Source: Sphingorhabdus lutea (lineage in GTDB: Bacteria > Pseudomonadota > Alphaproteobacteria > Sphingomonadales > Sphingomonadaceae). From it: DNA of 64,000 bases. Under the pieces are notes generated by a model. That model was not told the DNA's origin. It ran no database searches and saw nothing but the letters and a program-made list of their open reading frames with translations. Where the stretch lies: positions 603,501-667,500 of the forward strand of contig NZ_CP018154.1 of NCBI RefSeq assembly GCF_001889025.1. Direction: 5' to 3'. The first letter of the stretch is position 1. Each line of letters begins with the position of its first letter. Positions 1 to 9,437 of the stretch are shown here, piece after piece. Position numbers and translations under genes: made by a program.

Positions 1-246
1 GATGTTGTGGCCAAAAGCGGGCTTGACGTTCATCATATTTTATATGCCAGCAGCGCATCTTGTGATCGGGTTGAGGGCACATTATTTTGGATTAGTGAAG
101 AAGAATTAAAATCAGCCGATGAATATGAGGTTGATGATTATATACGCCGCCGCGTTACTTTAACATCGGGGCAACAGGCGTGGGTATATATTGGGGTATA
201 TACTGGGGTTAATATTGGTGCAGATGCACCGCAAATGGAGCAATAA
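1..246 (+). CDS. gamma-glutamylcyclotransferase-like (AIG2 family) protein, 5' end outside window
   Basis: The reading frame is open from the first base to a TAA at 244-246, so the start lies upstream. The visible 81 residues match the C-terminal half of the AIG2/GGACT family: a 'G-T-L-F-W-I' strand, then an 'A-D-x-Y-E-V-D-D-Y' segment containing the conserved Tyr-Glu, then 'R-R-R-V-T-L' and a closing 'A-W-V-Y' strand. Family members act on gamma-glutamyl amine bonds in the cytoplasm. It ends one base before the lpdA start codon, so the two are probably co-transcribed. The specific substrate cannot be read from the sequence. Confidence 0.72.
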   Translation, partial: DVVAKSGLDVHHILYASSASCDRVEGTLFWISEEELKSADEYEVDDYIRRRVTLTSGQQAWVYIGVYTGVNIGADAPQMEQ

Positions 247-247
247 A

Positions 248-1651
248 ATGGCTGAATTTGATTTTGATGTTTTGGTAATTGGTGCTGGCCCTGGCGGATA
301 TGTGGCCGCCATTCGCGCCGCACAATTGGGGCTTAAAACAGCCTGCGCTGAAAGCCGCGAAACATTGGGCGGAACTTGCCTAAACGTTGGTTGTATCCCG
401 TCAAAGGCGTTGCTTCATGCATCGGAATTATATGAAGAAGCACATAGCGGCGCATTGGCAAAATTTGGCGTTAATGTTGGCAAAACCACCCTAGACCTTG
501 ACCAAATGCATGCTGAAAAAGTGAAAGCTGTAGGCGAATTAACCGGCGGTATTGAATTTTTGTTTAAGAAAAATAAGGTTGAATGGTTAAAAGGTTTGGC
601 CAGCTTTACCAGCGCAAATAGTGTTGAGGTAAATGGCAAAACCGTCACTGCAAAAAATATCATCATTGCCACCGGTTCATCGGTTGCGCCGCTGCCTGGT
701 GTAGAGGTGGATAATGAAAAGGCGATTGTGGTTGATAGCACCGGCGCACTTGCACTGCCCAAAGTGCCCGACCATTTGGTTGTCATTGGCGGCGGTGTCA
801 TTGGTTTGGAACTTGGCAGCGTATGGCGCCGTTTGGGCGCAAAGGTTACCGTGATTGAATATTTGGACCAAATCCTGCCCGGCATGGATAAGGATGTGCG
901 TAAAGATGGCGCACGCATTTTCAAGAAACAAGGTTTTGATATTAAAACCAGTACCAAAGTTACTGGCGTATCGGTAAAGGGCAAAAAAGCCACCGTTACG
1001 GTTGAACCCGCCGCTGGCGGTGATGTCACGAATATTGAGGCCGACGCCGTTTTGGTATGTATTGGCCGCCGCCCGAATACCAGCGGGTTGAATGTAGAGG
1101 CTGCAGGCCTGTCCACCAATGATCGCGGATTGATTGAGGTTGATCACCGCATGCAAACCAAGGTAAAGAGCGTGTGGGCCATTGGCGATGTGACCCCTGG
1201 TTTAATGCTGGCCCACCGCGCAGAAGATGAAGGCATTGCTGTGGCGGAAAATATTGCTGGTCAAACCGGAATCGTCAATCATGATATTATTCCAGGCGTG
1301 GTATACACCCATCCTGAAATGGCAGGCGTTGGCAAAACCGAAGATGAATTAAGCGCCGCTGGTGTGGCCATTAAAATTGGTAAATTCCCCTTTGCTGGGA
1401 ACAGCCGTGCCAAGGCAAACCGCGATACTGAAGGATTTGTAAAAGTAATTTCGGATGCCAATAGCGACCGTGTTTTGGGCGTGCATATTATTTCATCGCT
1501 TGCCGGAACTTTAATCGCACAGGCCGCACAGGCAATGGAATTTGGCGCAACGTCGGAAGATATTGCCTATACATGTCATGCCCACCCGACACATAGCGAG
1601 GCATTGAAAGAGGCCGCCATGGCGGTTCAGGGCAAACCAATTCATATGTAA
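248..1651 (+). CDS. lpdA: dihydrolipoyl dehydrogenase (E3)
   Basis: Flavoprotein disulfide reductase of 467 residues that reoxidises dihydrolipoyl groups of the 2-oxo acid dehydrogenase complexes using NAD+. The FAD-binding G-A-G-P-G-G lies at residues 12-17, the redox-active disulfide at Cys44 and Cys49 (G-G-T-C-L-N-V-G-C), a second Rossmann motif G-G-G-V-I-G-L-E-L-G in the middle, and the catalytic His446/Glu451 pair (H-P-T-x-x-E) near the C terminus. A longer frame begins at 191, but the ATG at 248 places the FAD motif at the family position. Its closeness to the upstream gene suggests the 3' end of an odh/suc operon whose E1 and E2 genes would be outside the window. Confidence 0.97.
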   Translation: MAEFDFDVLVIGAGPGGYVAAIRAAQLGLKTACAESRETLGGTCLNVGCIPSKALLHASELYEEAHSGALAKFGVNVGKTTLDLDQMHAEKVKAVGELTGGIEFLFKKNKVEWLKGLASFTSANSVEVNGKTVTAKNIIIATGSSVAPLPGVEVDNEKAIVVDSTGALALPKVPDHLVVIGGGVIGLELGSVWRRLGAKVTVIEYLDQILPGMDKDVRKDGARIFKKQGFDIKTSTKVTGVSVKGKKATVTVEPAAGGDVTNIEADAVLVCIGRRPNTSGLNVEAAGLSTNDRGLIEVDHRMQTKVKSVWAIGDVTPGLMLAHRAEDEGIAVAENIAGQTGIVNHDIIPGVVYTHPEMAGVGKTEDELSAAGVAIKIGKFPFAGNSRAKANRDTEGFVKVISDANSDRVLGVHIISSLAGTLIAQAAQAMEFGATSEDIAYTCHAHPTHSEALKEAAMAVQGKPIHM

Positions 1652-1722
1652 TTAATCTATTCACCGTGCATATATCATCCTATCATTATATAGTCATATA
1701 AGGCGGTATATAGGTGGTGGAT

Positions 1723-2349
1723 ATGATTTTCATTGAAAATATAAATGCTGATATGGTGGAACGTGCTTTGCATCTTATCGCAGTGTTGGTTTTTGCCTTG
1801 TCGGGGGCATTGGCCGCGGCGTGGAATAAGCAAACATTTGTCACATTTGCCTTTTTTGCGATCTTAACCGGTGTGGGCGGCGGCACGGTGCGCGATATTT
1901 TAATTGGCGCACCGGTTTTTTGGGTGAATGATTCACTTATCATCGCATTATGTATTTTTGCCGCGCTGCTAATTTGGTTTGTTCCGGCCAAATTTATGCC
2001 CGCCCGCGCGCTGGATTGGTGTGATGCGCTGGGCATGGCGGCATATTCGGTCTTTGGCGCGGGTAAGGCGCTGGCCTATGGTGTTAGCCCGATTCCCGCT
2101 ATTATCATGGGGATAATTACCGCCTGTATTGGCGGGGTGATACGCGATATTCTGGCGGGTGAACCATCCATTATCATGCGGCCCGAAATTTATGTGTCGG
2201 CATCGGCACTGGCGGCGGCATTATTTGTTGTGATATTTCTGTGGGGCGTGCCGATTATGTTTGCGGCGGCAATTGGCGCATCGGCAGGTTTCATATTACG
2301 CGCGGCTGCGATACAATATGGATTGGGCCTGCCAACATATAAAAAATAG
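1723..2349 (+). CDS. TRIC (UPF0126) family cation channel-like membrane protein
   Basis: A 208-residue polytopic membrane protein with about seven hydrophobic segments. Two glycine-rich repeats, G-G-G-T-V-R-D-I-L near residue 52 and G-G-V-I-R-D-I-L-A-G near residue 140, are the signature of the duplicated UPF0126/TRIC fold, whose bacterial members form trimeric cation channels. The ATG at 1723 has AGGTGG five bases upstream; a GTG at 1714 behind AGGCGG is an equally possible start adding three residues. Substrate and physiological role are not evident. It stands alone, after lpdA on the same strand. Confidence 0.85.
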   Translation: MIFIENINADMVERALHLIAVLVFALSGALAAAWNKQTFVTFAFFAILTGVGGGTVRDILIGAPVFWVNDSLIIALCIFAALLIWFVPAKFMPARALDWCDALGMAAYSVFGAGKALAYGVSPIPAIIMGIITACIGGVIRDILAGEPSIIMRPEIYVSASALAAALFVVIFLWGVPIMFAAAIGASAGFILRAAAIQYGLGLPTYKK

Positions 2350-2421
2350 GATAAGCGGCCATTAAATGTTTGTTATTTTAATTTAGTATAATATTATAAA
2401 GGCATATTAAGGGGGATAATA

Positions 2422-3225
2422 ATGCGTTTTATTAATCTGTTGTCCATCATATTTGCGGTGATTATATCGGCCTCCGCGCCCCATGCCTTTGCCCAATTTA
2501 ACCCAAATATAGAGATTAAAGAGCCGCAAAATAGCCTTGAGGAAAAGGCGATGCAGGTTTCCCAAATGCAATATCCAAGGGAACAAGTTGTCGCGCAGGC
2601 AACAAATGCAATTTTGAGCGCAAGCAAAATAGCAATCGAAAATAACCCAACCATGGCGGCATTAAATAAACAATATCCTGGCATCATTGATGAAATTATC
2701 AAATCTTCATTACCAATAATAACAAAAGCATATGAGGATAAGCTGCCTTTGCTTTGGGCAAATAATAATGCGCTATATATGAATAATTTTACCGAAAATG
2801 ATTTGGATATCATTATTACATTTAACCAAAGTGCGACCGGTATAAAATATAAACAACTTTTATTGAATAATATCGATTTGACTGATGCGATTAAATCCGC
2901 ATCATCTGGAGTTGAAGAAGGATTTGGCGCAAATGCAAAAAAAGAAAGCGATAAAGCGTTAAATAATAGCGTCAATAAAACAAATCGGCAAATGACGCAG
3001 ACCGAACTGGTGGAGGTTTTTAAATTTGAAAATTCCAATACCGGTTCAAAACTGGGATTGATAACCGAAGATGTGAAAAATATGGTCGGGCAATGGGATT
3101 TTTATTTCCCCGATAATTTTCAACAAATGGTTGCTAATGTGCAGCGCAAGGCCGCCACAAAATTTATGGAAGAAGCCGATGCAAAGGCCGAAGCGGCTGC
3201 GTCTAATGAAGATGGCGCCGAATAA
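2422..3225 (+). CDS. exported DUF2059-like protein
   Basis: A 267-residue protein with an N-terminal signal peptide ending near A-H-A-F-A-Q (residue ~25). The middle contains L-Y-M-N-N-F-T-E-N-D-L-D-I-I-I-T-F, the helical hallmark of DUF2059 proteins ('aYaenFteeEL..li.FY.S'), followed by a 'S-A-T-G-I-K' turn. The C-terminal tail is rich in Ala and Glu. The family is periplasmic and of unknown biochemical function. There is a GGGGGAT Shine-Dalgarno-like stretch before the ATG. The gene is flanked by a convergent leuD and appears monocistronic. Confidence 0.7.
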   Translation: MRFINLLSIIFAVIISASAPHAFAQFNPNIEIKEPQNSLEEKAMQVSQMQYPREQVVAQATNAILSASKIAIENNPTMAALNKQYPGIIDEIIKSSLPIITKAYEDKLPLLWANNNALYMNNFTENDLDIIITFNQSATGIKYKQLLLNNIDLTDAIKSASSGVEEGFGANAKKESDKALNNSVNKTNRQMTQTELVEVFKFENSNTGSKLGLITEDVKNMVGQWDFYFPDNFQQMVANVQRKAATKFMEEADAKAEAAASNEDGAE

Positions 3226-3249
3226 ATTCTATTATAAATTAGCGAGCGA

Positions 3250-3849
3250 TTATAATGCCAGCGGCCTTGGCTGCTGCCATGATTTTTGTTTGTCTAACCC
3301 ATCTTCATAGGTGGCAATTTCTGTGTCATTGGCCATGGTTAGGCCAATTTCGTCCAAGCCATTGACCAGGCAATATTTGCGAAATGGGTCAATTTCAAAC
3401 GGAAATCGGTCTTGAAACTCGCTGGTCACCATTTGGTTTTCGACATCAATATAAATATTGTCGCTTTGCGCCACATCAATCAAACGATCAATGGCGGATT
3501 GTGGTAATTCCACGGTTAACAAGCCATTTTTAAACGCATTTCCCGAAAAAATATCGGAAAAACTGGGCGCAATAACCGCCTCTATTCCCATATCGGCCAA
3601 TGCCCATGCGGCATGTTCGCGGCTTGATCCACAGCCAAAATTATCGCCCGCGATAAGTATTTTTGCGCCCTTATATAGAGGATTGTCAAAAATATTGCCC
3701 TCTTGCGCCCGAACGCTTTCAAACGCCCCCTTGGACAGGCCTTCGCGGGAAATAGTTTTTAACCATTTGGCCGGAATGATAATATCGGTATCGACATTCT
3801 TCCGACCCCATGGATAGGCTTTTCCAGAAATATCCTGCAATTTTTTCAT
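3250..3849 (-). CDS. leuD: 3-isopropylmalate dehydratase, small subunit
   Basis: A 199-residue swivel-domain subunit of isopropylmalate isomerase (leucine biosynthesis), which pairs with LeuC. Visible family motifs are '[13 protein letters not shown]' near the N terminus and '[13 protein letters not shown]' in the middle, the substrate-recognition loop. The length is normal for the family. It is the last gene of leuC / 65-residue membrane gene / leuD on the minus strand, convergent with the DUF2059-like gene. Confidence 0.97.
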   Translation of the reverse strand: MKKLQDISGKAYPWGRKNVDTDIIIPAKWLKTISREGLSKGAFESVRAQEGNIFDNPLYKGAKILIAGDNFGCGSSREHAAWALADMGIEAVIAPSFSDIFSGNAFKNGLLTVELPQSAIDRLIDVAQSDNIYIDVENQMVTSEFQDRFPFEIDPFRKYCLVNGLDEIGLTMANDTEIATYEDGLDKQKSWQQPRPLAL

Positions 3850-3906
3850 ATTATGGCTTTTCTATTATAAAGCAATTTGGCCCGTCTCGCTTTAGTCCGT
3901 TACGCT

Positions 3907-4104
3907 TCAGTCTGTCTCTCTGGGCATTTTTGTGGCCTCTGCTGCTTCTTCATCGGGTGAAGCGGTCTTTGGTTTAGTTTTTCTACGTTTTTTACCCGCA
4001 TATAATAATGCCGCCACCAATGCGGCCGAACCCACGGCCGCAGCGCCGATTTTTGACCCCTTGCTCCATGATTTATCGGCTTTATTGTCGTCTTTCTTAC
4101 TCAT
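3907..4104 (-). CDS. small single-pass membrane protein between leuC and leuD
   Basis: A 65-residue protein: a Lys/Asp-rich N terminus, one hydrophobic helix (about residues 18-37, rich in Ala and Val), a Lys/Arg-rich stretch just after it and an acidic tail. It starts 13 bases after the leuC stop and ends about 57 bases before leuD on the same strand, so it should be co-transcribed with the leucine genes. I do not recognise a family. The location suggests a conserved passenger in the leu operon rather than an enzyme subunit. Confidence 0.65.
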   Translation of the reverse strand: MSKKDDNKADKSWSKGSKIGAAAVGSAALVAALLYAGKKRRKTKPKTASPDEEAAEATKMPRETD

Positions 4105-4117
4105 AAAATATCCTAAT

Positions 4118-5548
4118 CTATATAAATTCTCTTATATCGCTTAACCGTCCATTGACGGCGGCGGCGGCGGCCATGGCCGGTGATAATAAATGTGTACGCG
4201 AACCTGGCCCCTGTCGTCCAACAAAATTACGATTTGATGTGGATGCACAACGTTCGCCTGCTGGCACTTTATCAGGGTTCATCCCTAAACATGCCGAACA
4301 ACCCGGCTCTCTCCACTCAAATCCGGCATCGATAAATATTTTGTCCAACCCCTCGGCCTCGGCCTCGGCCTTTACCTGACCAGAGCCTGGCACAATGATG
4401 GCCCATTTTACATAGTCTGATTTTTTGCGACCCTTTAATATTTGGGCGGCCGCGCGTAAATCCTCTATCCGGCTGTTGGTGCAGCTGCCGATAAAGATAT
4501 TTTCAATGGCAATATCACTTGCCTTCATACCGGGGGTCAACCCCATATATTCCAATGAAGCAATGACAGCTTCGCGTTTTGATGGGTCGGCATAATCATC
4601 GGGCGATGGGATAATATCGGTAATCGCAATCACATCTTCCGGGCTTGTGCCCCAGCTTATCGTTGGGGCGATGTCGGCGGCGTTAATGGTAATGCTTTTG
4701 TCAAAATTCGCGCCTTCATCGCTTTTCAATGTGCGCCAATAAGCGACGGCGGCGTCCCAATCATCCCCCGTGGGGGACATGGGGCGGTCATGCAAATAAT
4801 CAAATGTTACATCATCCGGCGCGATTAAGCCGGCCCGTGCCCCCGCCTCAATCGACATGTTGGACACGGTTAAACGGCCCTCTACCGACATTTGTTCAAA
4901 CACCCTGCCGCGATATTCAATAACATATCCCGTGCCGCCTGCCGTACCGATAACGCCGATAATATGTAAAATTAAATCCTTGGGCGTGACGCCATGGGGC
5001 AAATCGCCCTCCACCCTTATTTCCATGGATTTTGATTTACGCAGCAATAAAGTCTGCGTCGCCATCACATGTTCCACCTCACTGGTGCCTATGCCAAAGG
5101 CAAGCGAACCAAGCGCCCCATGCGCCGCTGTGTGGCTGTCCCCGCAAACCAAAGTTGTACCGGGCAGGGTAAAGCCCAGCTCTGGCCCGACAACATGGAC
5201 AATTCCCTGATTTATATGCGTTGCGCCAATATAGGGCACGTTAAATTCAGTGACATTGCGTTCCAATGCGGCAAGCTGCGCCGCGCTTTCTGGATCGGCA
5301 ATGGGTATAGGATTACCCGATGCATCAACACGTGCAGTGGTGGGTAAATTATGATCAGGCACCGCCAAAGTTAAATCGGGCCGCCGCAATTTCCTTTCCG
5401 ACAGACGCAGCCCCTCAAACGCCTGTGGGCTGGTCACTTCATGGACCAAATGACGGTCAATATAAATAATGGATGTGCCATCGGGGCGCGTGCCCACAAC
5501 ATGGTCATTCCAAATTTTATCATATAGGGTTTGCGGTTTATTTGTCAT
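4118..5548 (-). CDS. leuC: 3-isopropylmalate dehydratase, large subunit
   Basis: A 476-residue aconitase-family subunit that binds a [4Fe-4S] cluster and isomerises 2- to 3-isopropylmalate. The first cluster ligand lies in [12 protein letters not shown] and the other two in [10 protein letters not shown]. The N terminus (L-Y-D-K-I-W-x-D-H-V-V) and [12 protein letters not shown] motifs are canonical. The length is typical of the bacterial leuC family. First gene of the leu cluster on this strand. Confidence 0.97.
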   Translation of the reverse strand: MTNKPQTLYDKIWNDHVVGTRPDGTSIIYIDRHLVHEVTSPQAFEGLRLSERKLRRPDLTLAVPDHNLPTTARVDASGNPIPIADPESAAQLAALERNVTEFNVPYIGATHINQGIVHVVGPELGFTLPGTTLVCGDSHTAAHGALGSLAFGIGTSEVEHVMATQTLLLRKSKSMEIRVEGDLPHGVTPKDLILHIIGVIGTAGGTGYVIEYRGRVFEQMSVEGRLTVSNMSIEAGARAGLIAPDDVTFDYLHDRPMSPTGDDWDAAVAYWRTLKSDEGANFDKSITINAADIAPTISWGTSPEDVIAITDIIPSPDDYADPSKREAVIASLEYMGLTPGMKASDIAIENIFIGSCTNSRIEDLRAAAQILKGRKKSDYVKWAIIVPGSGQVKAEAEAEGLDKIFIDAGFEWREPGCSACLGMNPDKVPAGERCASTSNRNFVGRQGPGSRTHLLSPAMAAAAAVNGRLSDIREFI

Positions 5549-5651
5549 ATCATGGCTCTAGTCCGATAAAATTTATCGTTCAAGCATGAAGCGACGAAAA
5601 ATTACGTAGCGACCCTATATTTAGAAGTAAAAAGTGATTATATGATGCATT

Positions 5652-6182
5652 ATGAGTAATTTTATAGCATTTGCCATTATTTTGGTCAGCTTTCTGGCGA
5701 TGGAATGTGTCGCATGGGCCAGCCATAAATATATTATGCATGGTTTTGGATGGGCATGGCACCGCGATCATCATGAACCACATGATAATTTATTAGAGAA
5801 AAATGATCTATATGGCATATTTGGCGCGGTGATGAGTATTTCCATGTTCGCATGGGGCAGCCCGATGATAATGGGGCAACATGCATTTTGGCCCGCCACA
5901 TGGATTGGCATGGGTATATTATTATATGGGATTGTTTATACTCTGGTCCATGATGGATTGGTGCACCAAAGATATTTTAAATGGGTGCCGAAATCTGGCT
6001 ATGCCAAAAAATTGGTGCAGGCGCATAAATTGCATCATGCCACCATTGGTAAAGAAGGCGGGGTTAGCTTTGGTTTTATCTTTGCCCGTGATCCCCAAAA
6101 GTTAAAGGCGGCGCTGCGTCAACAAAGGGAAAGCGGCATTGCAATATTGCGCGGCGCAAATATTGATGAACGGGGTAATTAA
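5652..6182 (+). CDS. crtZ: beta-carotene hydroxylase, CrtZ type
   Basis: A 176-residue membrane di-iron hydroxylase. The histidine clusters expected of CrtZ are present in order: H-K-Y-I-M-H (residues 25-30), H-R-D-H-H-x-x-H (37-44), H-D-G-L-V-H-Q-R and H-K-L-H-H. Family members hydroxylate carotenoid beta-rings at C3, converting beta-carotene to zeaxanthin, which fits the yellow-orange pigmentation common in sphingomonads. No other crt genes are nearby, so the gene is a single unit here. It is convergent with the cold-shock protein gene, with a shared terminator region between them. Confidence 0.93.
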   Translation: MSNFIAFAIILVSFLAMECVAWASHKYIMHGFGWAWHRDHHEPHDNLLEKNDLYGIFGAVMSISMFAWGSPMIMGQHAFWPATWIGMGILLYGIVYTLVHDGLVHQRYFKWVPKSGYAKKLVQAHKLHHATIGKEGGVSFGFIFARDPQKLKAALRQQRESGIAILRGANIDERGN

Positions 6183-6248
6183 ACGCCATAATAATATATG
6201 CGTATATTGTGAAGCGCCATATTTTTTGAACTAAACGCGCATAAAAAA

Positions 6249-6270
6249 AGGGGCAGGAAATCCCGCCCCT
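6249..6270 (-). terminator. terminator of the cold-shock gene
   Basis: AGGGGC / GCCCCT stem with an inner GG/CC extension. On the minus strand it is followed by seven T residues, so it terminates the double cold-shock gene; it may also stop crtZ transcripts arriving from the other side. Confidence 0.8.
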
Positions 6271-6295
6271 TAATTTAATTTATCAATATAAAATA

Positions 6296-7060
6296 TTAAT
6301 CAGCTTTTGAAACATTGGTCGCAGATAATTTGCCGCGACGGTCAACTTCCAAATCAAATTTCAAACGATCGCCTTCATGAACAGGGCCCATGCCTGAACG
6401 TTCCAATGAAGAAATATGCACAAACACATCTTCTTCGCCATCATCACGTTCAACAAAACCAAAACCCTTCATATCATTGAAGAATTTTACGGTTCCTGTG
6501 GCATTATCGCCGGTTAATTGGCGTTGTGGCGCACGGTCGCGACCGCCACCAAATCCACCGCGATCTCCACCACGGTCACCGCCGCGATCGGAACGTTCAC
6601 GTGGAGGACGTGCAGGACGATCTTCAACAGGCATTGGTTCTCCATCGATAATTAAATCGGTTGCAGAAACCTTGCCGCCGCGTTCAACCAGGGTGAATTC
6701 CAAAGGTTGACCCTCTGCCAAACCGGCAAGGCCGGCCTGTTCAACCGCGCTGATATGAACAAACACATCGTCCGCACGGCCATCACATTGAATGAAACCA
6801 AATCCTTTTTGGCCATTGAAGAATTTTACAATGCCCTTATCTGAACCGACAATTTGAGCGGGCATTGATTGGTCACGACGTCCGCCGCCAAATCCACCAC
6901 GGTCACCGCCGTCATTTCCGCCAAAGCCGCCACGTGGGCCGCCTTGATTATATCCTCTAGAATCATTGGAGGAAAAATCATTATATCCGCCAAAATTCTC
7001 ATCACCAAAACTGTCTCTTTTGTCTCTACCTCGGCCGCGCCGTTTGCGATCAAAACTCAT
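6296..7060 (-). CDS. double cold-shock-domain RNA-binding protein with Gly/Arg-rich N terminus
   Basis: A 254-residue protein. Residues 1-70 are a low-complexity tail with many R-G-G and G-F-G-G units. Two OB-fold cold-shock domains follow, each with the RNP1-like K-G-F-G-F and RNP2-like V-F-V-H-I motifs: [14 protein letters not shown] around residue 80 and [14 protein letters not shown] around residue 190, joined by a second Arg/Gly-rich linker. Twin-CSD proteins are a known alphaproteobacterial type that bind single-stranded nucleic acid. The RGG tail is more elaborate than in CspA-like proteins and suggests extra RNA affinity or phase behaviour, which is an inference. Confidence 0.93.
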   Translation of the reverse strand: MSFDRKRRGRGRDKRDSFGDENFGGYNDFSSNDSRGYNQGGPRGGFGGNDGGDRGGFGGGRRDQSMPAQIVGSDKGIVKFFNGQKGFGFIQCDGRADDVFVHISAVEQAGLAGLAEGQPLEFTLVERGGKVSATDLIIDGEPMPVEDRPARPPRERSDRGGDRGGDRGGFGGGRDRAPQRQLTGDNATGTVKFFNDMKGFGFVERDDGEEDVFVHISSLERSGMGPVHEGDRLKFDLEVDRRGKLSATNVSKAD

Positions 7061-7356
7061 TGATTAATCTAAACTTTCTTCAATATGCCCTTAAATATAT
7101 TTTCATGTAGCTGGGCACTTCCACAATCATAGAGCATGGCACGAGTCCTTACTTCATATTATGCTATAGCCTAAATCCCACAAAGATAATAGTAAATTAT
7201 AATAGAGAAGAATTTGGTGATATTTTGAAGGCCATATTATCAAAATATTTGCCGCTTTGTGATTTTTTAATCGGCATAATATATAAGTTGCGATTGCCTT
7301 TTTTCCCTATATTCGCCACATGCAACATAGATAATAAAATAAAGGATATAATTTTT

Positions 7357-7974
7357 ATGAGCGTTTTCCTGCATGAAGAAGATTTACCCGATGGTCTGTC
7401 ATTATCGGGTGATGTCGCCGTGGATACCGAAACCATGGGCCTGCAAACGCATCGTGATAGATTATGCCTGCTTCAAATTTCTGATGGCGGAAAGGATGAG
7501 CATCTGGTTCGCTTTGCCCCAGATAGCGACTATGCCGCGCCAAATTTGCGTGCGATTTTGGCCGATCCGAATCGGGTAAAGCTGTTCCATTTTGCGCGTT
7601 TTGATTTGGCCGCCATTGAACATTATCTACATGTGACCGCCGCACCTTTATTTTGTACGAAAATTGCATCAAAATTGGTGCGCACCTATACCGACCGTCA
7701 TGGGTTAAAAGAGCTGGTCCGTGAAATGTTGAACGCCGATATTTCAAAGCAACAGCAATCAAGTGATTGGGGCGGTCCTATATTATCCGATGCACAAAAA
7801 GATTATGCGGCAAGCGATGTGCGGTTTTTGCATAAATTACGCAGCGAATTACAAATTAGGTTGGAGCGTGAGGGACGCAGTGAGCTGGCACAGGCCTGTT
7901 TTGACTTTTTGCCGCACCGCGCGCGATTGGACCTTGCCGGATGGGCAGAAAATGACATTTTTGCGCATATGTGA
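7357..7974 (+). CDS. RNase D-like 3'-5' exonuclease (DEDD domain only)
   Basis: A 205-residue protein consisting of just the exonuclease domain: the first acidic motif is V-A-V-D-T-E-T-M-G-L (ExoI), a middle Asp occurs in F-A-R-F-D-L-A-A, and the ExoIII Y-A-A-S-D-V-R-F-L motif lies near residue 160. The HRDC domains of E. coli RNase D (about 375 residues) are missing; short forms like this are common in alphaproteobacteria. Start chosen at the ATG with AAAGGA ten bases upstream; the frame is open for 44 codons further upstream but lacks family similarity there. Likely role: 3' trimming of stable RNAs. Confidence 0.9.
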   Translation: MSVFLHEEDLPDGLSLSGDVAVDTETMGLQTHRDRLCLLQISDGGKDEHLVRFAPDSDYAAPNLRAILADPNRVKLFHFARFDLAAIEHYLHVTAAPLFCTKIASKLVRTYTDRHGLKELVREMLNADISKQQQSSDWGGPILSDAQKDYAASDVRFLHKLRSELQIRLEREGRSELAQACFDFLPHRARLDLAGWAENDIFAHM

Positions 7975-8012
7975 TTAAATATAGATCATATATAACATAG
8001 ATAGGAAATTAT

Positions 8013-8651
8013 ATGTCGATCGCGGCCGATCAGCAAAAAAGTAAAAGAGCGCTTTTCGCGCAGCCCGGCAGCTCGCATGATCGCATTGTCGGCTTTTTAC
8101 AGGTATTTTTGCCCTTATTGGTCGGCGCATTATTGGCGGTGTTGGTTTTTAGTCCGCTTGCCAATGACCGTGAATTTTCCTTTGTTTTGGATCAAAAGGG
8201 TGTGGATGTGGCATCGGAACGTATGCGCACCAGCCAGGCACTATATCGCGGCAAAGATGCCGAGGGACGTCCATTTTTAATTGAAGCAGGAAGCGCGGTG
8301 CAAAAAAGCAGCGGCGATAGCAAAATCAATTTAGAAGCAATGACCGGCAAGGCATTTATTGGCAAAGATCAGGCAACAATTCAGGCACAAAGAGCCGATT
8401 ATGATATTGATCAAGAATATTTGCAAGTAAATGGCCCTATATCACTTAGCACCATGAGCGGATATGATATGGTGGTCAATAATGTCACATTTTTTATAAA
8501 GACGCAGCGTATGCAAAGCCAGGGGGCGGTCAGTGGCCGCACCAATATTGGCACTTTTTCGGCCAATAGGTTAAATGCCGATTTAAAAGCCCGAACCATC
8601 ACCTTGTCTGGCAATGCCCAATTGCGTATTGACCAAAATGCGATTAAGTAG
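8013..8651 (+). CDS. lptC: LPS export protein LptC
   Basis: A 212-residue bitopic inner-membrane protein: a short cytoplasmic N terminus, one transmembrane helix (about residues 30-50) and a periplasmic beta-jellyroll domain ending in a strand-rich region. Its identity rests on the membrane anchor plus LptC-like beta repeats and on its place in the lptC-lptA-lptB order. LptC hands lipopolysaccharide from the LptB2FG extractor to the LptA bridge. It starts after AGGAA and ends six bases before lptA. Confidence 0.9.
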   Translation: MSIAADQQKSKRALFAQPGSSHDRIVGFLQVFLPLLVGALLAVLVFSPLANDREFSFVLDQKGVDVASERMRTSQALYRGKDAEGRPFLIEAGSAVQKSSGDSKINLEAMTGKAFIGKDQATIQAQRADYDIDQEYLQVNGPISLSTMSGYDMVVNNVTFFIKTQRMQSQGAVSGRTNIGTFSANRLNADLKARTITLSGNAQLRIDQNAIK

Positions 8652-8657
8652 ATTTTT

Positions 8658-9206
8658 ATGAGATATAAAAGCTTTATTTTTGGAATATTGGGTTTTGCCG
8701 GTGCGGCGTCGTTCATCACCGTGTCGGCGCCTGCGCAAATTATCCAAAATCATAACAGCAATGCGCCTGTTAATTTCAGCGCGGAGCGGATTGAATTACA
8801 AGATAGATCGGACCGTGTTGTCCTGTCCGGTGGGGTCACCGTGACACAGGCGGGGCTTACCCTGCGGGCAAATAATATCACTGCGGCCTATTCAAATAGT
8901 GGCAATATTGATGTGAACCGTATGGACGCATTGGGCGGTGTTACCATAGTAAAGGATGATTTACGCGCCAGTAGTAATAGCGCGATTTACGATTTGGATA
9001 GCGATCTTATCACCTTAATCGGCAATGTCAGTTTGACCCAAGGGGCGAATAAATTAAATGGTGGCCGCATTGTCATTGATTTAAAGGCGGGCCGTTCAAC
9101 GATAAGCGGTGGGAACAGCCAATCACCATCAGTTCCCGGCATTCAAAGCCAATCTGGCCGCGTTACCGGCACATTTAACGTGCCGCAACGTGACGATAAA
9201 AAATAA
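8658..9206 (+). CDS. lptA: LPS transport periplasmic protein LptA
   Basis: A 182-residue periplasmic protein with a signal peptide (about residues 1-27, ending A-P-A-Q). The body is an OstA-type repeat domain: N-F-S-A-E-R-I-E-L-Q-D-R, V-V-L-S-G-G-V-T-V-T-Q and L-R-A-N-N-I-T-A-A-Y are characteristic strands. It polymerises into the bridge that carries LPS to the outer membrane. It is six bases from lptC and 231 bases before lptB, so lptB may have a separate promoter. Confidence 0.93.
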   Translation: MRYKSFIFGILGFAGAASFITVSAPAQIIQNHNSNAPVNFSAERIELQDRSDRVVLSGGVTVTQAGLTLRANNITAAYSNSGNIDVNRMDALGGVTIVKDDLRASSNSAIYDLDSDLITLIGNVSLTQGANKLNGGRIVIDLKAGRSTISGGNSQSPSVPGIQSQSGRVTGTFNVPQRDDKK

Positions 9207-9437
9207 TTAGGGCATTTGCGCATAATAACAAATAATCAATTTTATTTGCCCGCAATAATCATGCATTTTGTCGGCGAAATTCGCATTTTTGATGAAAAAA
9301 TATATTTTTTCTAGCAATTATCTTGCCAAATCGCTTAAAACCTATGCTATCAACCAGTTTTTAATTGCTTTGCTGCAGAATTGGCTTGGCAATTTATTTA
9401 ATTATCCCGCGACATGCGGCAAAGGAACGGCACATAT

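Noticed and set aside
191..247. Extended N terminus of lpdA
   Set aside because: It overlaps the end of the upstream gene and has no similarity to the family; ATG 248 aligns with the FAD-motif position.
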